From positions 930,001-994,000 of the forward strand of contig NZ_CP039121.1 in NCBI RefSeq assembly GCF_014131735.1: a stretch of 64,000 nucleotides of DNA, read 5' to 3'. The first letter of the stretch is position 1. Every line of letters starts with the position of its first letter. A model generated the notes under the pieces. It was not told where the DNA came from. It made no database searches and saw nothing but the letters and a program-made list of their open reading frames with translations. The stretch comes from Lactiplantibacillus plantarum. GTDB lineage: Bacteria > Bacillota > Bacilli > Lactobacillales > Lactobacillaceae. Below are positions 17,116 through 25,265 of this stretch, piece after piece. The position numbers and the translations under genes were made by a program.

Positions 17116-17901
17116 ATGACAACAAATTTATTTGAAGATGTGGTGGTGCGGACGACCAAATTTGGTGACTTGCCCGTATTACACGTGTTTGCAGCTAGTC
17201 AAGCACAAACTAAGTTACCAACGATCATCGATTATCATGGTTGGACAAATCAGACAGCGACTGAACTGGGTACGGCTTATCAGTTAGTACGCGCGGGTTT
17301 TCGAGTCATTCTCCCGACAGCGTATTTACATGGCAGTCGAAATGATGGGACTGATCTCGATCGGCATCCTGAACATTTTTGGTCGATTGTTGGACATTCA
17401 GTTGCGGAATTTCCACAATTAGTCGCGGCCTTAGTGGCTGCTGGAATTAGTGATGCTAATAAAATCGGTGTCATGGGAACTTCGATGGGCGGCATTACCG
17501 CTGCCGGTATTATGGCAACGCAGCCCACGGTAGTTGCTGGTGTCTCGTTAATTGGTTCACCAGAACCGGTGGCCTTTGCAACCGATCAAGTTGCACAATT
17601 ACCAGCGGCATTACAAGCTAAGCTCCCAGCAGAACTAATTGAACAAACTTATCAACAATTGGCAAAGTTTGACTTATCTGAACACCCAGAAGCACTGGCG
17701 GGACGACCAATGTTCTTTTTCAACGGTACGGCCGATCAAATGGTACCTTATCAGTATATTCGTGATTTTAAGCACCGTTTTAAAGATGAGCCAGCCCTGA
17801 AGGCAACTGTCTTTAAACGCGCTGAAGGTGGCGTTCACCATGTACCTCACAAGATTCAAGAAGCTGCTGTCGCCTTCTTGGAGACCAACATTCTTAAATA
17901 A
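17116..17901 (+). CDS. Alpha/beta hydrolase (prolyl-oligopeptidase-type esterase)
   Basis: A 261-residue cytoplasmic hydrolase. IIDYHGWTNQTATE is the oxyanion strand-loop; IGVMGTSMGGITAAG holds the GxSxG elbow with nucleophile S123; NGTADQMVPY supplies the likely Asp and GGVHHVPH the His. Size and motifs resemble B. subtilis YitV-type esterases. The ATG at 17116 is used; the ribosome site (GGTGAT) is weak. It stands alone between two terminators. Substrate unknown; a carboxylesterase or peptidase role is possible. Confidence 0.85.
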   Translation: MTTNLFEDVVVRTTKFGDLPVLHVFAASQAQTKLPTIIDYHGWTNQTATELGTAYQLVRAGFRVILPTAYLHGSRNDGTDLDRHPEHFWSIVGHSVAEFPQLVAALVAAGISDANKIGVMGTSMGGITAAGIMATQPTVVAGVSLIGSPEPVAFATDQVAQLPAALQAKLPAELIEQTYQQLAKFDLSEHPEALAGRPMFFFNGTADQMVPYQYIRDFKHRFKDEPALKATVFKRAEGGVHHVPHKIQEAAVAFLETNILK

Positions 17902-17908
17902 TGCACAC

Positions 17909-17954
17909 AGCACCCACACTGTTCATAAAACTGAACAGCATGGGTGCTTTTTAT
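17909..17954. terminator. Terminator after the esterase
   Basis: AGCACCCA-CACTGTTCA paired with TGAACAG-CATGGGTGCT, six-base loop, then TTTTTATT. Confidence 0.88.
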
Positions 17955-17959
17955 TGCCA

Positions 17960-18355
17960 TCAATACCATAACCGTCGGACACTATGATAGCCTAAATCGC
18001 CTAAAAGTAGTGGTTCTGACAGTAACATTAGACAGCCGCGTTCCAGTAAGAAAATCGCGAGATTCATCTCATCATCCCAGCGCGCGACCCGTTCGTTGAG
18101 CCGGCAGTTGTATCTTGAGCTTGCCTTTAGAGCCAGTGAATTCATTTTAAGGGGGTTGTGGCGCAAGCAGGGAATCCGGGTGAGGAGCCAGGGATAGGCC
18201 AACAGGTCGGAACTGATCAGCCAATAAACAGGGAGACTAAAGGTCAGCTGCCACTGTCCAGTCGGTTTCGCGGTAAGCGCATAGTACGTCATTATTAAAA
18301 CGGGGAGTGCTGACAGTTCGGCAGTCAGAATATTAATTGCTTTATCTTTCATCAT
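17960..18355 (-). CDS. Hypothetical membrane protein
   Basis: A 131-residue protein. Two clear hydrophobic segments are seen near the N-terminus (about 11-27 and 38-58) and a third near 97-115; the middle is Arg-rich. AAGGTG lies just upstream of two consecutive ATGs (18355 and 18352). It is convergent with the esterase and shares its terminator. No family recognised; the protein-like composition and ribosome site make it probably real. Confidence 0.55.
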   Translation of the reverse strand: MMKDKAINILTAELSALPVLIMTYYALTAKPTGQWQLTFSLPVYWLISSDLLAYPWLLTRIPCLRHNPLKMNSLALKASSRYNCRLNERVARWDDEMNLAIFLLERGCLMLLSEPLLLGDLGYHSVRRLWY

Positions 18356-18506
18356 TATTTCACCTTGCTGATTGGTTAGATTAAGCCGATGGATAAGCGT
18401 TCAATATTTTCCAGAACAACGGCAGGCTAACACGATTTCGGACCAGTGTCAGGTCATCGAATTTGGTTAGTTAAGAAAATATTTATAAAATAATGATTGT
18501 TTACAA

Positions 18507-18561
18507 TTGAATTTTGAACAATTTAGATGTATTCTGATAACCGTAAATGAAAACGTATACA
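18507..18561 (+). promoter_or_regulatory. pox promoter with downstream cre site
   Basis: TTGAAT (18507-18512), 17 bases, TATTCT (18530-18535). TGAAAACGTATACA (18548-18561) matches the cre consensus TGWAANCGNTNWCA at 13 of 14 positions and lies just after the expected transcription start. Repression by CcpA on glucose is known for pyruvate oxidase in L. plantarum; that it acts here is inference. Confidence 0.7.
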
Positions 18562-18587
18562 ATAATTTTAAAAAGAAGGCATTTACT

Positions 18588-20345
18588 ATGGCAAAGATGA
18601 TTGAAGCGTCTGTTGCAATGTTAAAAGTTATTGAAGCTTGGGATGTTAAACAGATTTACGGCTATGCTGGTGGATCGTTTAACTCAACCATGCACGCGTT
18701 GGATGTTGAGCAAGAACGGCTCCAATATGTGCAGGTACGTCACGAACAAGTGGGGGCCCTCGCTGCGGCAGCGGATGCAAAGTTGACGGGTAAAATCGGG
18801 GTCGCCTTTGGGTCGGCCGGTCCTGGTGCCGTTAATTTACTCAACGGGTTGTATGATGCTAAGGAAGATCACGTGCCCGTACTTGCCTTGGTGGGCCAAG
18901 TTGCTCATACTAATATGAACTATGATTATTTCCAAGAATTCGCTGAAGAACCGATTTTTAGTGATGTGGCGGTCTTTAATCGAACCGTCATGACACCAGA
19001 AAGCTTACCATACGTCGTCGATAAGGCCATTCGGACGGCTTATCGTGAAAATGGGGTTGCGGTGGTGACAATTCCTAATGATTTTGGATATGTTGAAATT
19101 CCTGATCTTAATTACGATTCAGCAAGTGTCCCTGCTAAACTGACCGGCATTCCTACTATTGATGATGAACAAGTTAAGACGGTGTTAACGATGATCAAGA
19201 ACGCCAAGTACCCCGTCTTCCACGTTGGTCAAGGGACGCGTGGTGCAACCGAGGACATGATGGCGTTAGCGGAGCGTCTGCAAGTACCGATTATTATCAC
19301 TGGGTTAGCCAAGGGCGTCATTCCTGATAGCTTTGATGGTAATATGGGAAGCGCTTATCGGGCAGCCTCGAAAGCGGCGGATGAACTGATGGGGATTACC
19401 GATTTGGTCGTTTCAGTTGGCGCGGATTATTCGTTCGCACAGATTATGTACACGACTCACGACTTCAAATATGTGCAAATTGAACTGGATCCTGGCAAGT
19501 TTGGTCGGCACCATCATTTGGATTTCGGGGTTAATGGCGATGCTAAAGTCTTCATCAAACGGGCCTTGGCATTAAGTGAACCAGCGTCACCGTCGCCATA
19601 CTACCAAGCGGCTAAAGCAGATATGGCTGACTGGAAACAGTATTTGAAGAAGCTGAGTGAACGGACGACCGATCCACTTGAATACGAACAAGTCTACCAA
19701 GAAATCAACCGGGTCGCTGCCGATGATGCAGTTTTCTCAATGGATGTTGGCGACAATACGATTAATAGTTTCCGTTTCCTAAAGATGAATCCCAAGCAAA
19801 AATTATTGACTTCAGCACTATTTGCCACGATGGGTGCCGGTGTTCCCGGTGCGATTGCGGCGAAGATGAGTTATCCTGATCGGCAAGCCTTCAACATTGC
19901 TGGCGACGGGGCCTTCTCAATGGTCATGCAAGACTTGTTGACCGAAGTTAAGTATCACTTGCCAATCTTTAATATTGTCACGTCTAACCAAACGTTGAAC
20001 TTTATTAAATCAGAACAAGAAGATGTGCCGCAACCATATTATGGTATCGACTTGATTGATGCTGATTTTGCTAAGATAGCTGAAGGAATGGGCGTCAAAG
20101 GTATCCGTGTTGAACATTTTGATCAACTGCACGCAGCCTTCGAAACTGCGATGACCGAATTAAAGGCTGGTCGTCCGGTCCTAATTGATGCCAAGATTAC
20201 GGACAAACGGGGGTTACCAGTTGAAATCCTTAATGTTGATCCAGCCAAGACATCGGATGCTTCTGTCAGTGCCTTCAAAGAAAAATATGACGCGAACGAA
20301 TTGAAACCACTAACCAGTTATTTCAAGGAGTTCAACGTCGAATAG
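18588..20345 (+). CDS. pox: Pyruvate oxidase (acetyl-phosphate forming)
   Basis: A 585-residue TPP/FAD flavoenzyme that converts pyruvate, phosphate and oxygen to acetyl phosphate, CO2 and hydrogen peroxide. ATG 18588 follows AGAAGG with good spacing; longer in-frame starts would overlap the promoter and cre. VRHEQVGALAAAADA has the catalytic Glu (E53) of the TPP Pyr domain, and the GDG...TSNQ stretch near residue 435 is the TPP/Mg motif, with NQ where many have NN. It is one of several pox paralogues expected in L. plantarum; which one (pox3 by context) is not certain. Monocistronic, with promoter, cre and terminator. Confidence 0.93.
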   Translation: MAKMIEASVAMLKVIEAWDVKQIYGYAGGSFNSTMHALDVEQERLQYVQVRHEQVGALAAAADAKLTGKIGVAFGSAGPGAVNLLNGLYDAKEDHVPVLALVGQVAHTNMNYDYFQEFAEEPIFSDVAVFNRTVMTPESLPYVVDKAIRTAYRENGVAVVTIPNDFGYVEIPDLNYDSASVPAKLTGIPTIDDEQVKTVLTMIKNAKYPVFHVGQGTRGATEDMMALAERLQVPIIITGLAKGVIPDSFDGNMGSAYRAASKAADELMGITDLVVSVGADYSFAQIMYTTHDFKYVQIELDPGKFGRHHHLDFGVNGDAKVFIKRALALSEPASPSPYYQAAKADMADWKQYLKKLSERTTDPLEYEQVYQEINRVAADDAVFSMDVGDNTINSFRFLKMNPKQKLLTSALFATMGAGVPGAIAAKMSYPDRQAFNIAGDGAFSMVMQDLLTEVKYHLPIFNIVTSNQTLNFIKSEQEDVPQPYYGIDLIDADFAKIAEGMGVKGIRVEHFDQLHAAFETAMTELKAGRPVLIDAKITDKRGLPVEILNVDPAKTSDASVSAFKEKYDANELKPLTSYFKEFNVE

Positions 20346-20357
20346 TCAGTGTGAACG

Positions 20358-20388
20358 AGCCTGCAATCAATTGATTGCAGGCTTTTTT
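20358..20388 (+). terminator. pox terminator
   Basis: AGCCTGCAATCA-at-TGATTGCAGGCT, a perfect 12-base stem followed by six T. Confidence 0.92.
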
Positions 20389-20410
20389 GTTCTAGGATAG
20401 GTCAGGAATG

Positions 20411-21158
20411 ATTGTTAAAAGGTTCCGGTTTAAGATCAAAAGTAACCAGCTAGGCCCGCTGGAAAAAGTTCGAATCAGCGTAAACATGCTTGGTTAAACG
20501 CGTCCTACGCCGACTTCCAGGCATTTCCGTCAATTGCTGGAACGCGGTGGACACAGATTTAAGCCGCAACCCACGTCTTAAATACTGGTCTTCCACTAAC
20601 CAAGCAAAGGACGCTTGCTAAGTGAAATTTCACCGCTGAGCATTGACCGAAACGCCTTCCAGTCGGGATAGTGTTCGAATGGCGGACATGTGCGTACCCA
20701 ACTTTTGCTGGACTTGTCATTGTTTTTTACAAACAGTAATTTGTCAATTAACTGTCAGGTTGAAGATGCTATTGTGATAACTTACCATTTCTGAATTACC
20801 GTAGTAATAGTTGAATATTTCGACAAAGTAGAGAATACACACTGATATTTCACTAAAAGTTCCAATAAAAAATAGTCAGCGACTAATTGTACCAAGTTAA
20901 GTGGCTGTTCATCAGCCATTCGAGCGGCTTCCCGACTGGAGGGGCTGGGTGACAATGCTCAGTAGCCAAATTATTCTTAGTCGGAAGTGGGTTGCTTCCG
21001 GCTTAGAATAAGACTCGTATTTGAGATGACGCGGGTTGGGCGTTAGCTCAAATCGACGTCGGCTGCGTTCCAGCAATTGTCACCCAGCCCCGGAGGTCGG
21101 CATAGGACGCGCACCGGCTGACGAACAGGAATCGAGTTAACCGGAACCTTTTAACAAT
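20411..21158. mobile_element. Noncoding foldback element, copy A (748 bp)
   Basis: Bounded by a perfect 20-base terminal inverted repeat: ATTGTTAAAAGGTTCCGGTT at 20411-20430 and its reverse complement at 21139-21158. No open frame looks coding. The left arm (about 20411-20700) and right arm (about 20870-21158) are diverged copies of one module in opposite orientation. Each arm has an outer stem and nested hairpins: left 20512-20535 with 20641-20667; right 20936-20957 with 21073-21091, with inner hairpins at 20971-21010. A second copy lies at 26229-26933. No target-site duplication or transposase was found. A mobile origin is inference from the repeats. Confidence 0.7.
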
Positions 21159-21272
21159 ATTTCGTGCAGAAAAGGCTTGGTATTATGCGGATATAATTTT
21201 AGGGCGTCATTCTGCTTGGTCTGGGAGTTTTAAAAGCGGATAATGAAGCTAATTCTAGGGGGAGTGATGAGG

Positions 21273-21557
21273 ATGAAGCGACGGTTAATTGCAGCGCCTA
21301 CGGGTCTTTTATTGGTGGGATGGTTGATTGGCTGGGGCTTGCAAGCAATGCACCAACCGATGGGGACGGCTTGGACGGCCTACGCGTTTACGTTATTGAT
21401 CTTATATACAATTTTGGCGACGTTTATCACTAGTATGGCGGATGCCTATCAGGGAAATCATGGTCGAACAGTACCGGAAAAACAATTTTACTGGTATATG
21501 TGTACGTTATCAGTCATTTTGACAATTTTAGCGATTTATTGGATGGCACACAATTAG
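21273..21557 (+). CDS. Three-helix membrane protein
   Basis: A 94-residue protein starting MKRRLIAAPTGLLLVG. ATG 21273 is chosen because GGGGGAG (21258-21264) is 8 bases upstream; ATGs at 21243 and 21267 have poor spacing. Hydrophobic segments are at about 6-24, 34-54 and 75-91, with a polar loop containing QGNHGRTVPEKQ. It begins 115 bases after the foldback element and probably forms an operon with the gene that follows 8 bases later. No family recognised. Confidence 0.68.
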   Translation: MKRRLIAAPTGLLLVGWLIGWGLQAMHQPMGTAWTAYAFTLLILYTILATFITSMADAYQGNHGRTVPEKQFYWYMCTLSVILTILAIYWMAHN

Positions 21558-21565
21558 GGGGATTA

Positions 21566-21928
21566 ATGCTAATGCAAGATGAAAGTGATTGGTTAATGCG
21601 GCAGTTACATGCGTTCGCAACGGGGTTAGGGTACACGCTTAGTCGTCATAAGGGAGGCACAACTGAGGTGGTGTTTCCGCAAGATCAAGATCAGCCGTTG
21701 CCACATCAAGTCGAATTGGCACAACTAATTGACAGAAGGGCCTATGCTCAAGCCGCTCAGCGGTTGTTAGCGTTGCAGTTCGCAATGACGGAAGCTGAAT
21801 TCTTGCAGCTCGGAATTTGGCTTTATGCGACGCTTAATCAATTTGACGACCAAAGTCTCGCTGCCGGGGGAATTTCACGAACATCGTTGGTGGCGGGATT
21901 GGAACAACTGCAACAATTGAAAATGTGA
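21566..21928 (+). CDS. Small helical protein (DUF6483-like)
   Basis: A 120-residue soluble protein (MLMQDESDWLMRQLHAFATGLGYTLSRHKGGTTEVVFPQDQ...). AGGGGG (21555-21561) serves either the ATG at 21566 or the one at 21572. The opening with a helix, GLGY, and then a TTEVVFP strand, followed by repeated helices, resembles a lactobacillar family annotated DUF6483; this is recalled resemblance, not a search result. It is the second gene of a two-gene unit ending at the terminator at 21993. Function unknown. Confidence 0.65.
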   Translation: MLMQDESDWLMRQLHAFATGLGYTLSRHKGGTTEVVFPQDQDQPLPHQVELAQLIDRRAYAQAAQRLLALQFAMTEAEFLQLGIWLYATLNQFDDQSLAAGGISRTSLVAGLEQLQQLKM

Positions 21929-21992
21929 TGCTAAGATTTAAGCAAATCACGAATGAATTTGGCAAAAAAGAGATTCAGCTATGACGGAAAAA

Positions 21993-22041
21993 TTAAAAGT
22001 CGTGCTCTCAGAATTTAATCCTGAAAGCACGACTTTAATTT
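21993..22041. terminator. Bidirectional terminator
   Basis: TTAAAAGTCGTGCT / AGCACGACTTTAA stem with inner TCAG/CTGA pairing, between convergent genes at 21928 and 22055. Confidence 0.85.
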
Positions 22042-22054
22042 AACGCGTGTTCAA

Positions 22055-22906
22055 TTATCGGACCACATAGACGTGGTCGTGAATCAGGTCGAATGGTCGG
22101 AAATGAGCATTTAACTTGGTAACGGCCTCGTTATCCTGATAATTAGCGTGGTCCCAAAATTGTTTGGAACCCGTGGCGCCGTATTTTTCGCCAATGACGA
22201 TCAATGGGATATCGTAAGGACTTTGCCGCATAGCTTGTAACAAGTCCCAATCAATAGTCAATTTGTCCGGTGACCAGGCCATAATGACGTATTTAATAGT
22301 TGCGGCGTACTTATTGAAGGCACTGACGGCATCCAACGCTTCAATCGTCGTGACTGGGTGGCGTCCTGTCTGATTGCCAGTTTCGTGTGTCCAATCCTTT
22401 GAATCCGTGGTATAAATTGGCTGACCAGGATGGAGACGTTTGAGGCCCTTGGAAATATAGCCGTTACCGGCCATGACTTCCAGAACTGGTGCGCTGCCGG
22501 TGAAGTCAGCTAGGTCTTTCAGAAATGGCGCACTGATGTAGGCCCACATCCCATACTGATCTTCGATATAGTCTCGAAAGTTGCGTAGAAGTTGGTCAAC
22601 TTTTGGGAGAGCGGCTGATAGTTGATTCCAAGCCGCATCACCAGCAGGATCACCCATGGCATATTGCTGATTGATGCGCTCAAAGAGATGGTCCTGAAAA
22701 TCATCAGGGACTTCTAAGACTGGCAATTGTTGGGGAGCTAAGCCGGCTGCCAGCAAGCGGTCACTTTCCAAGACATTATTGATCAGTACTAGAATTTGGG
22801 GATCATCCTTAAATAAGTCGCGGTACTTCATTAACTGTTGAATATACGGGGCACCGGCTTGCTTTTTGACCCGCTTTTTTAATTGTTTTAACTTCTTGGG
22901 ATTCAT
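22055..22906 (-). CDS. SAM-dependent methyltransferase-like protein
   Basis: A 283-residue protein. The N-terminal 100 residues are basic and helical. The core (about 115-240) has a Rossmann-type SAM motif, VLEVMAGNGYISKGL, an acidic strand end IYTTDSKDW, and a conserved VIMAWSPDK loop in the motif IV position. It starts 9 bases after the XRE gene at 22916 and lies in the same direction as pepF, so it is probably the last gene of a pepF-xre-methyltransferase operon. Substrate (protein, RNA or small molecule) cannot be assigned. Confidence 0.78.
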   Translation of the reverse strand: MNPKKLKQLKKRVKKQAGAPYIQQLMKYRDLFKDDPQILVLINNVLESDRLLAAGLAPQQLPVLEVPDDFQDHLFERINQQYAMGDPAGDAAWNQLSAALPKVDQLLRNFRDYIEDQYGMWAYISAPFLKDLADFTGSAPVLEVMAGNGYISKGLKRLHPGQPIYTTDSKDWTHETGNQTGRHPVTTIEALDAVSAFNKYAATIKYVIMAWSPDKLTIDWDLLQAMRQSPYDIPLIVIGEKYGATGSKQFWDHANYQDNEAVTKLNAHFRPFDLIHDHVYVVR

Positions 22907-22915
22907 AAAAAACTC

Positions 22916-23332
22916 CTAGTCATCAAAGTGTAAGTCTAATTCTTCTTGGCCGGTCGCATCCGTTGAAACTCGATGCTGGCGACCATGTAAGTAACCATCC
23001 ATCAACTGAAACAGTTCATAGCGGTCTTCACTGGATAATTGTTCTTGATTAAACGTCAACGGCTTGCCCGATAAAAAGATGCGACCGAGGTCATACTCTT
23101 CTTGGTCTGATTTACCTGACAAGTAATCGGTCGTGACGTTGAAAAATTCGGCTAATTTACGAACTTCTAGGTAGGACGGGGTCCGTAAGTCCCGCTCCCA
23201 GTTACCGATTTGAGCCGCGGTATTTTGACGAGTCGTCTTGTCTGCGGTCGGCATTTGATTGAGGGCCGCCGCGAGTTGAGCGAGGGTCATTTTTTGCCCC
23301 CGACGTAGTGCTCTTAAACGTTCTGGAAACAT
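22916..23332 (-). CDS. XRE family regulator
   Basis: A 138-residue protein. Residues 4-75 are an HTH_3 domain with a 10-residue insertion (MPTADKTTRQ) between helices 2 and 3; the recognition helix is AAQIGNWERD. The C-terminal part (about 80-138) is acidic and ends in LDLHFDD. It lies 17 bases after pepF stops and 9 bases before the methyltransferase gene. It may autoregulate the three-gene unit, which is inference from position. Confidence 0.88.
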   Translation of the reverse strand: MFPERLRALRRGQKMTLAQLAAALNQMPTADKTTRQNTAAQIGNWERDLRTPSYLEVRKLAEFFNVTTDYLSGKSDQEEYDLGRIFLSGKPLTFNQEQLSSEDRYELFQLMDGYLHGRQHRVSTDATGQEELDLHFDD

Positions 23333-23349
23333 GTGCTCACTTCCATTCC

Positions 23350-25149
23350 TTAGATTAACGGTGCGGATAACGCCATGAATTCATCGATGTCCCGCTTGAT
23401 CAAAGCCACACCAGCTTGCCAGAAGGCCGGTTTGGTCAGATCAACACCGAGGTGTTTGGCAGCTAGGGCTTCGGTCGACATGTTGGCGGTGTCTCGCAAT
23501 AGGGCAATGTAGCGGTCTTCAAAGTCCGATTGTGTTTTAGCTTGAGCATAGATACCGAGACTGAAAAGGTAGCCAAATGTGTATGGAAAGTTATAAAACG
23601 GGACGTCGTCAATGTAAAAGTGCAACTTGCTAGCCCAAAACATCGGGTGGTAAGTATTTAAGGCATTACCATAGGCGTCTTTTTGGGCGGTTAGCATCAA
23701 GTCTGACAAAGTATCAGGAGTGACGATCCCGTGCTGACGGGCGGTATAGAAGCGCGTCTCAAACAGGAAGCGAGCTCGAATATCCAGAAACATGGCTAAC
23801 GGATTTTGCATTTTAGCATCCAATAAAGTTAATTTGGTTTTGGCATCATCGGCCGCTTTGACACTGGCGTCAGCGACAATCAGTTCGGCGAATGTTGAGG
23901 CGGTTTCGGCCACGTTCATCGCGTAATCTTGACGCCAAAGTGGCAGATCTTGAATGACGCTGCCATGAAAGGCGTGCCCTAATTCGTGGGCGAGGGTGGC
24001 TGTGTCATTAGGTGAACCCGTAAACGTCATGAAAATTCGGGATTCGTGGGTCTCTGGTAGATTTTCCATATAGCCACCAGGCCGCTTATTAGGGCGATTC
24101 TCAGCTTCGACCCAACGATGTTCAAGGGCGTGTTGGGCTAAAGCGCCCATCTTTGGACTAAATTGGCGAAAGTTGTTAATGACAAAATCGGCAGCTTGAT
24201 CGTAAGTTTGGTTAGGAAGTTGTCCCAAGGTTAGTGGGGCTTTAATATCTTGCCAATCTAGTTGATCTTTACCGAGTAACTGGGCCTTACGCTTCAGGTA
24301 ACTTAGTAAAATGTCCTTGCTGTCAGCGACAACTTGGTACATTGTGTCTAGTGTCGCTTGACTCATGCGGTTGAGTTCTAGTGGTTTCTGTAGGAAGTTC
24401 GTCGTACCATGCGCACGATAATTGGCAAGTCGGAAGCCCGCCAAGTGGTTCAACGTATCAGCAAAGGGAGCGGCGTGAGTTTGCCAAGCGTGCTCCCAGT
24501 TGCGCATTAATTCGGCGCGTTGGGCGTTCGGCATGGCGGCTGCTAACATGTTTTGAGCTTGACCCGCGGATAGTTGCTGGGTTATTCCGTTTTCATCGGT
24601 ATAGGGCACTTGAATTTGGCTAACTAACGTGTCGTAGTGGTCACTCCAACCCTGAAAACCGTCGAGTGCTAAGTCATTGATTAGGGCTTCAGTGTCGTCA
24701 TCTAGGAGCGCTAAGCCTTGCTGACGCATTTCGGTTAAGTTAAAGGCGATGGCTTGTAGTGCCGGTTGTTGCACGAGCGTGTCAAAGGTGGCTTGATCTA
24801 ACTTAACGAGCTGCTTCTTGAAGCGGGTTAATAAATTGTTTAACTGATTATCAAGTTGATAAATTTGGTTCAGTAGTGGGGCGGCTTTGGTGTCGTCCGC
24901 ATGTGCGGATTGATAAGCAACCACGAAAACGGTAGCTTGGTCAATACCGGCTTGAATGGCTTGCAGACTGTTGACGAGTTGGGTAAACCAGTCGGCGTCT
25001 GGTGTGTCAGCGGCAGCACGCCAGTGAACTAAGGTGTCTGCTGTCGTGGTCAACTGCTGTTTAATCGTGGACATTTTTGCAGTTAGTGCTGGGGAATCAA
25101 TGCCACCAGCAAAGATACTGTCCAAATCCCACGTTTTGGAATAGTGCAT
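23350..25149 (-). CDS. pepF: Oligoendopeptidase F (M3 family metallopeptidase)
   Basis: A 599-residue cytoplasmic zinc peptidase that cleaves oligopeptides of about 7-17 residues. ATG 25149 has GGAGG 9 bases upstream. The HExxH zinc motif is at H388-H392 (TATLAHELGHAFHG), followed by the downstream zinc-ligand Glu region (AMNVAETASTFAEL, E about 416-420). Length is normal for PepF. It is the first gene of a likely operon with xre (22916) and the methyltransferase (22055). Role in peptide nutrition or signal-peptide turnover is known for the family. Gene copy number in the genome cannot be judged here. Confidence 0.94.
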   Translation of the reverse strand: MHYSKTWDLDSIFAGGIDSPALTAKMSTIKQQLTTTADTLVHWRAAADTPDADWFTQLVNSLQAIQAGIDQATVFVVAYQSAHADDTKAAPLLNQIYQLDNQLNNLLTRFKKQLVKLDQATFDTLVQQPALQAIAFNLTEMRQQGLALLDDDTEALINDLALDGFQGWSDHYDTLVSQIQVPYTDENGITQQLSAGQAQNMLAAAMPNAQRAELMRNWEHAWQTHAAPFADTLNHLAGFRLANYRAHGTTNFLQKPLELNRMSQATLDTMYQVVADSKDILLSYLKRKAQLLGKDQLDWQDIKAPLTLGQLPNQTYDQAADFVINNFRQFSPKMGALAQHALEHRWVEAENRPNKRPGGYMENLPETHESRIFMTFTGSPNDTATLAHELGHAFHGSVIQDLPLWRQDYAMNVAETASTFAELIVADASVKAADDAKTKLTLLDAKMQNPLAMFLDIRARFLFETRFYTARQHGIVTPDTLSDLMLTAQKDAYGNALNTYHPMFWASKLHFYIDDVPFYNFPYTFGYLFSLGIYAQAKTQSDFEDRYIALLRDTANMSTEALAAKHLGVDLTKPAFWQAGVALIKRDIDEFMALSAPLI

Positions 25150-25265
25150 AAAAAGAAGCCTCCTCAATCTGGTCTAGTTATCTTTAATTATAACGGTTAT
25201 TATGAAGTAGTGGCGAAATTTTCCCGCTCAAAACAGATTTTTGTCTCATCAAGGAGTGAATTTTA

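Noticed and set aside
18507..18587. N-terminal extension of pyruvate oxidase
   Set aside because: It overlaps the promoter and cre site; the ATG at 18588 has a good ribosome site and fits the family start.
20390..21240. Foldback element considered as an IS with a lost transposase
   Set aside because: No frame in either full copy resembles a transposase even with frameshifts, and the arms are mutually inverted modules.
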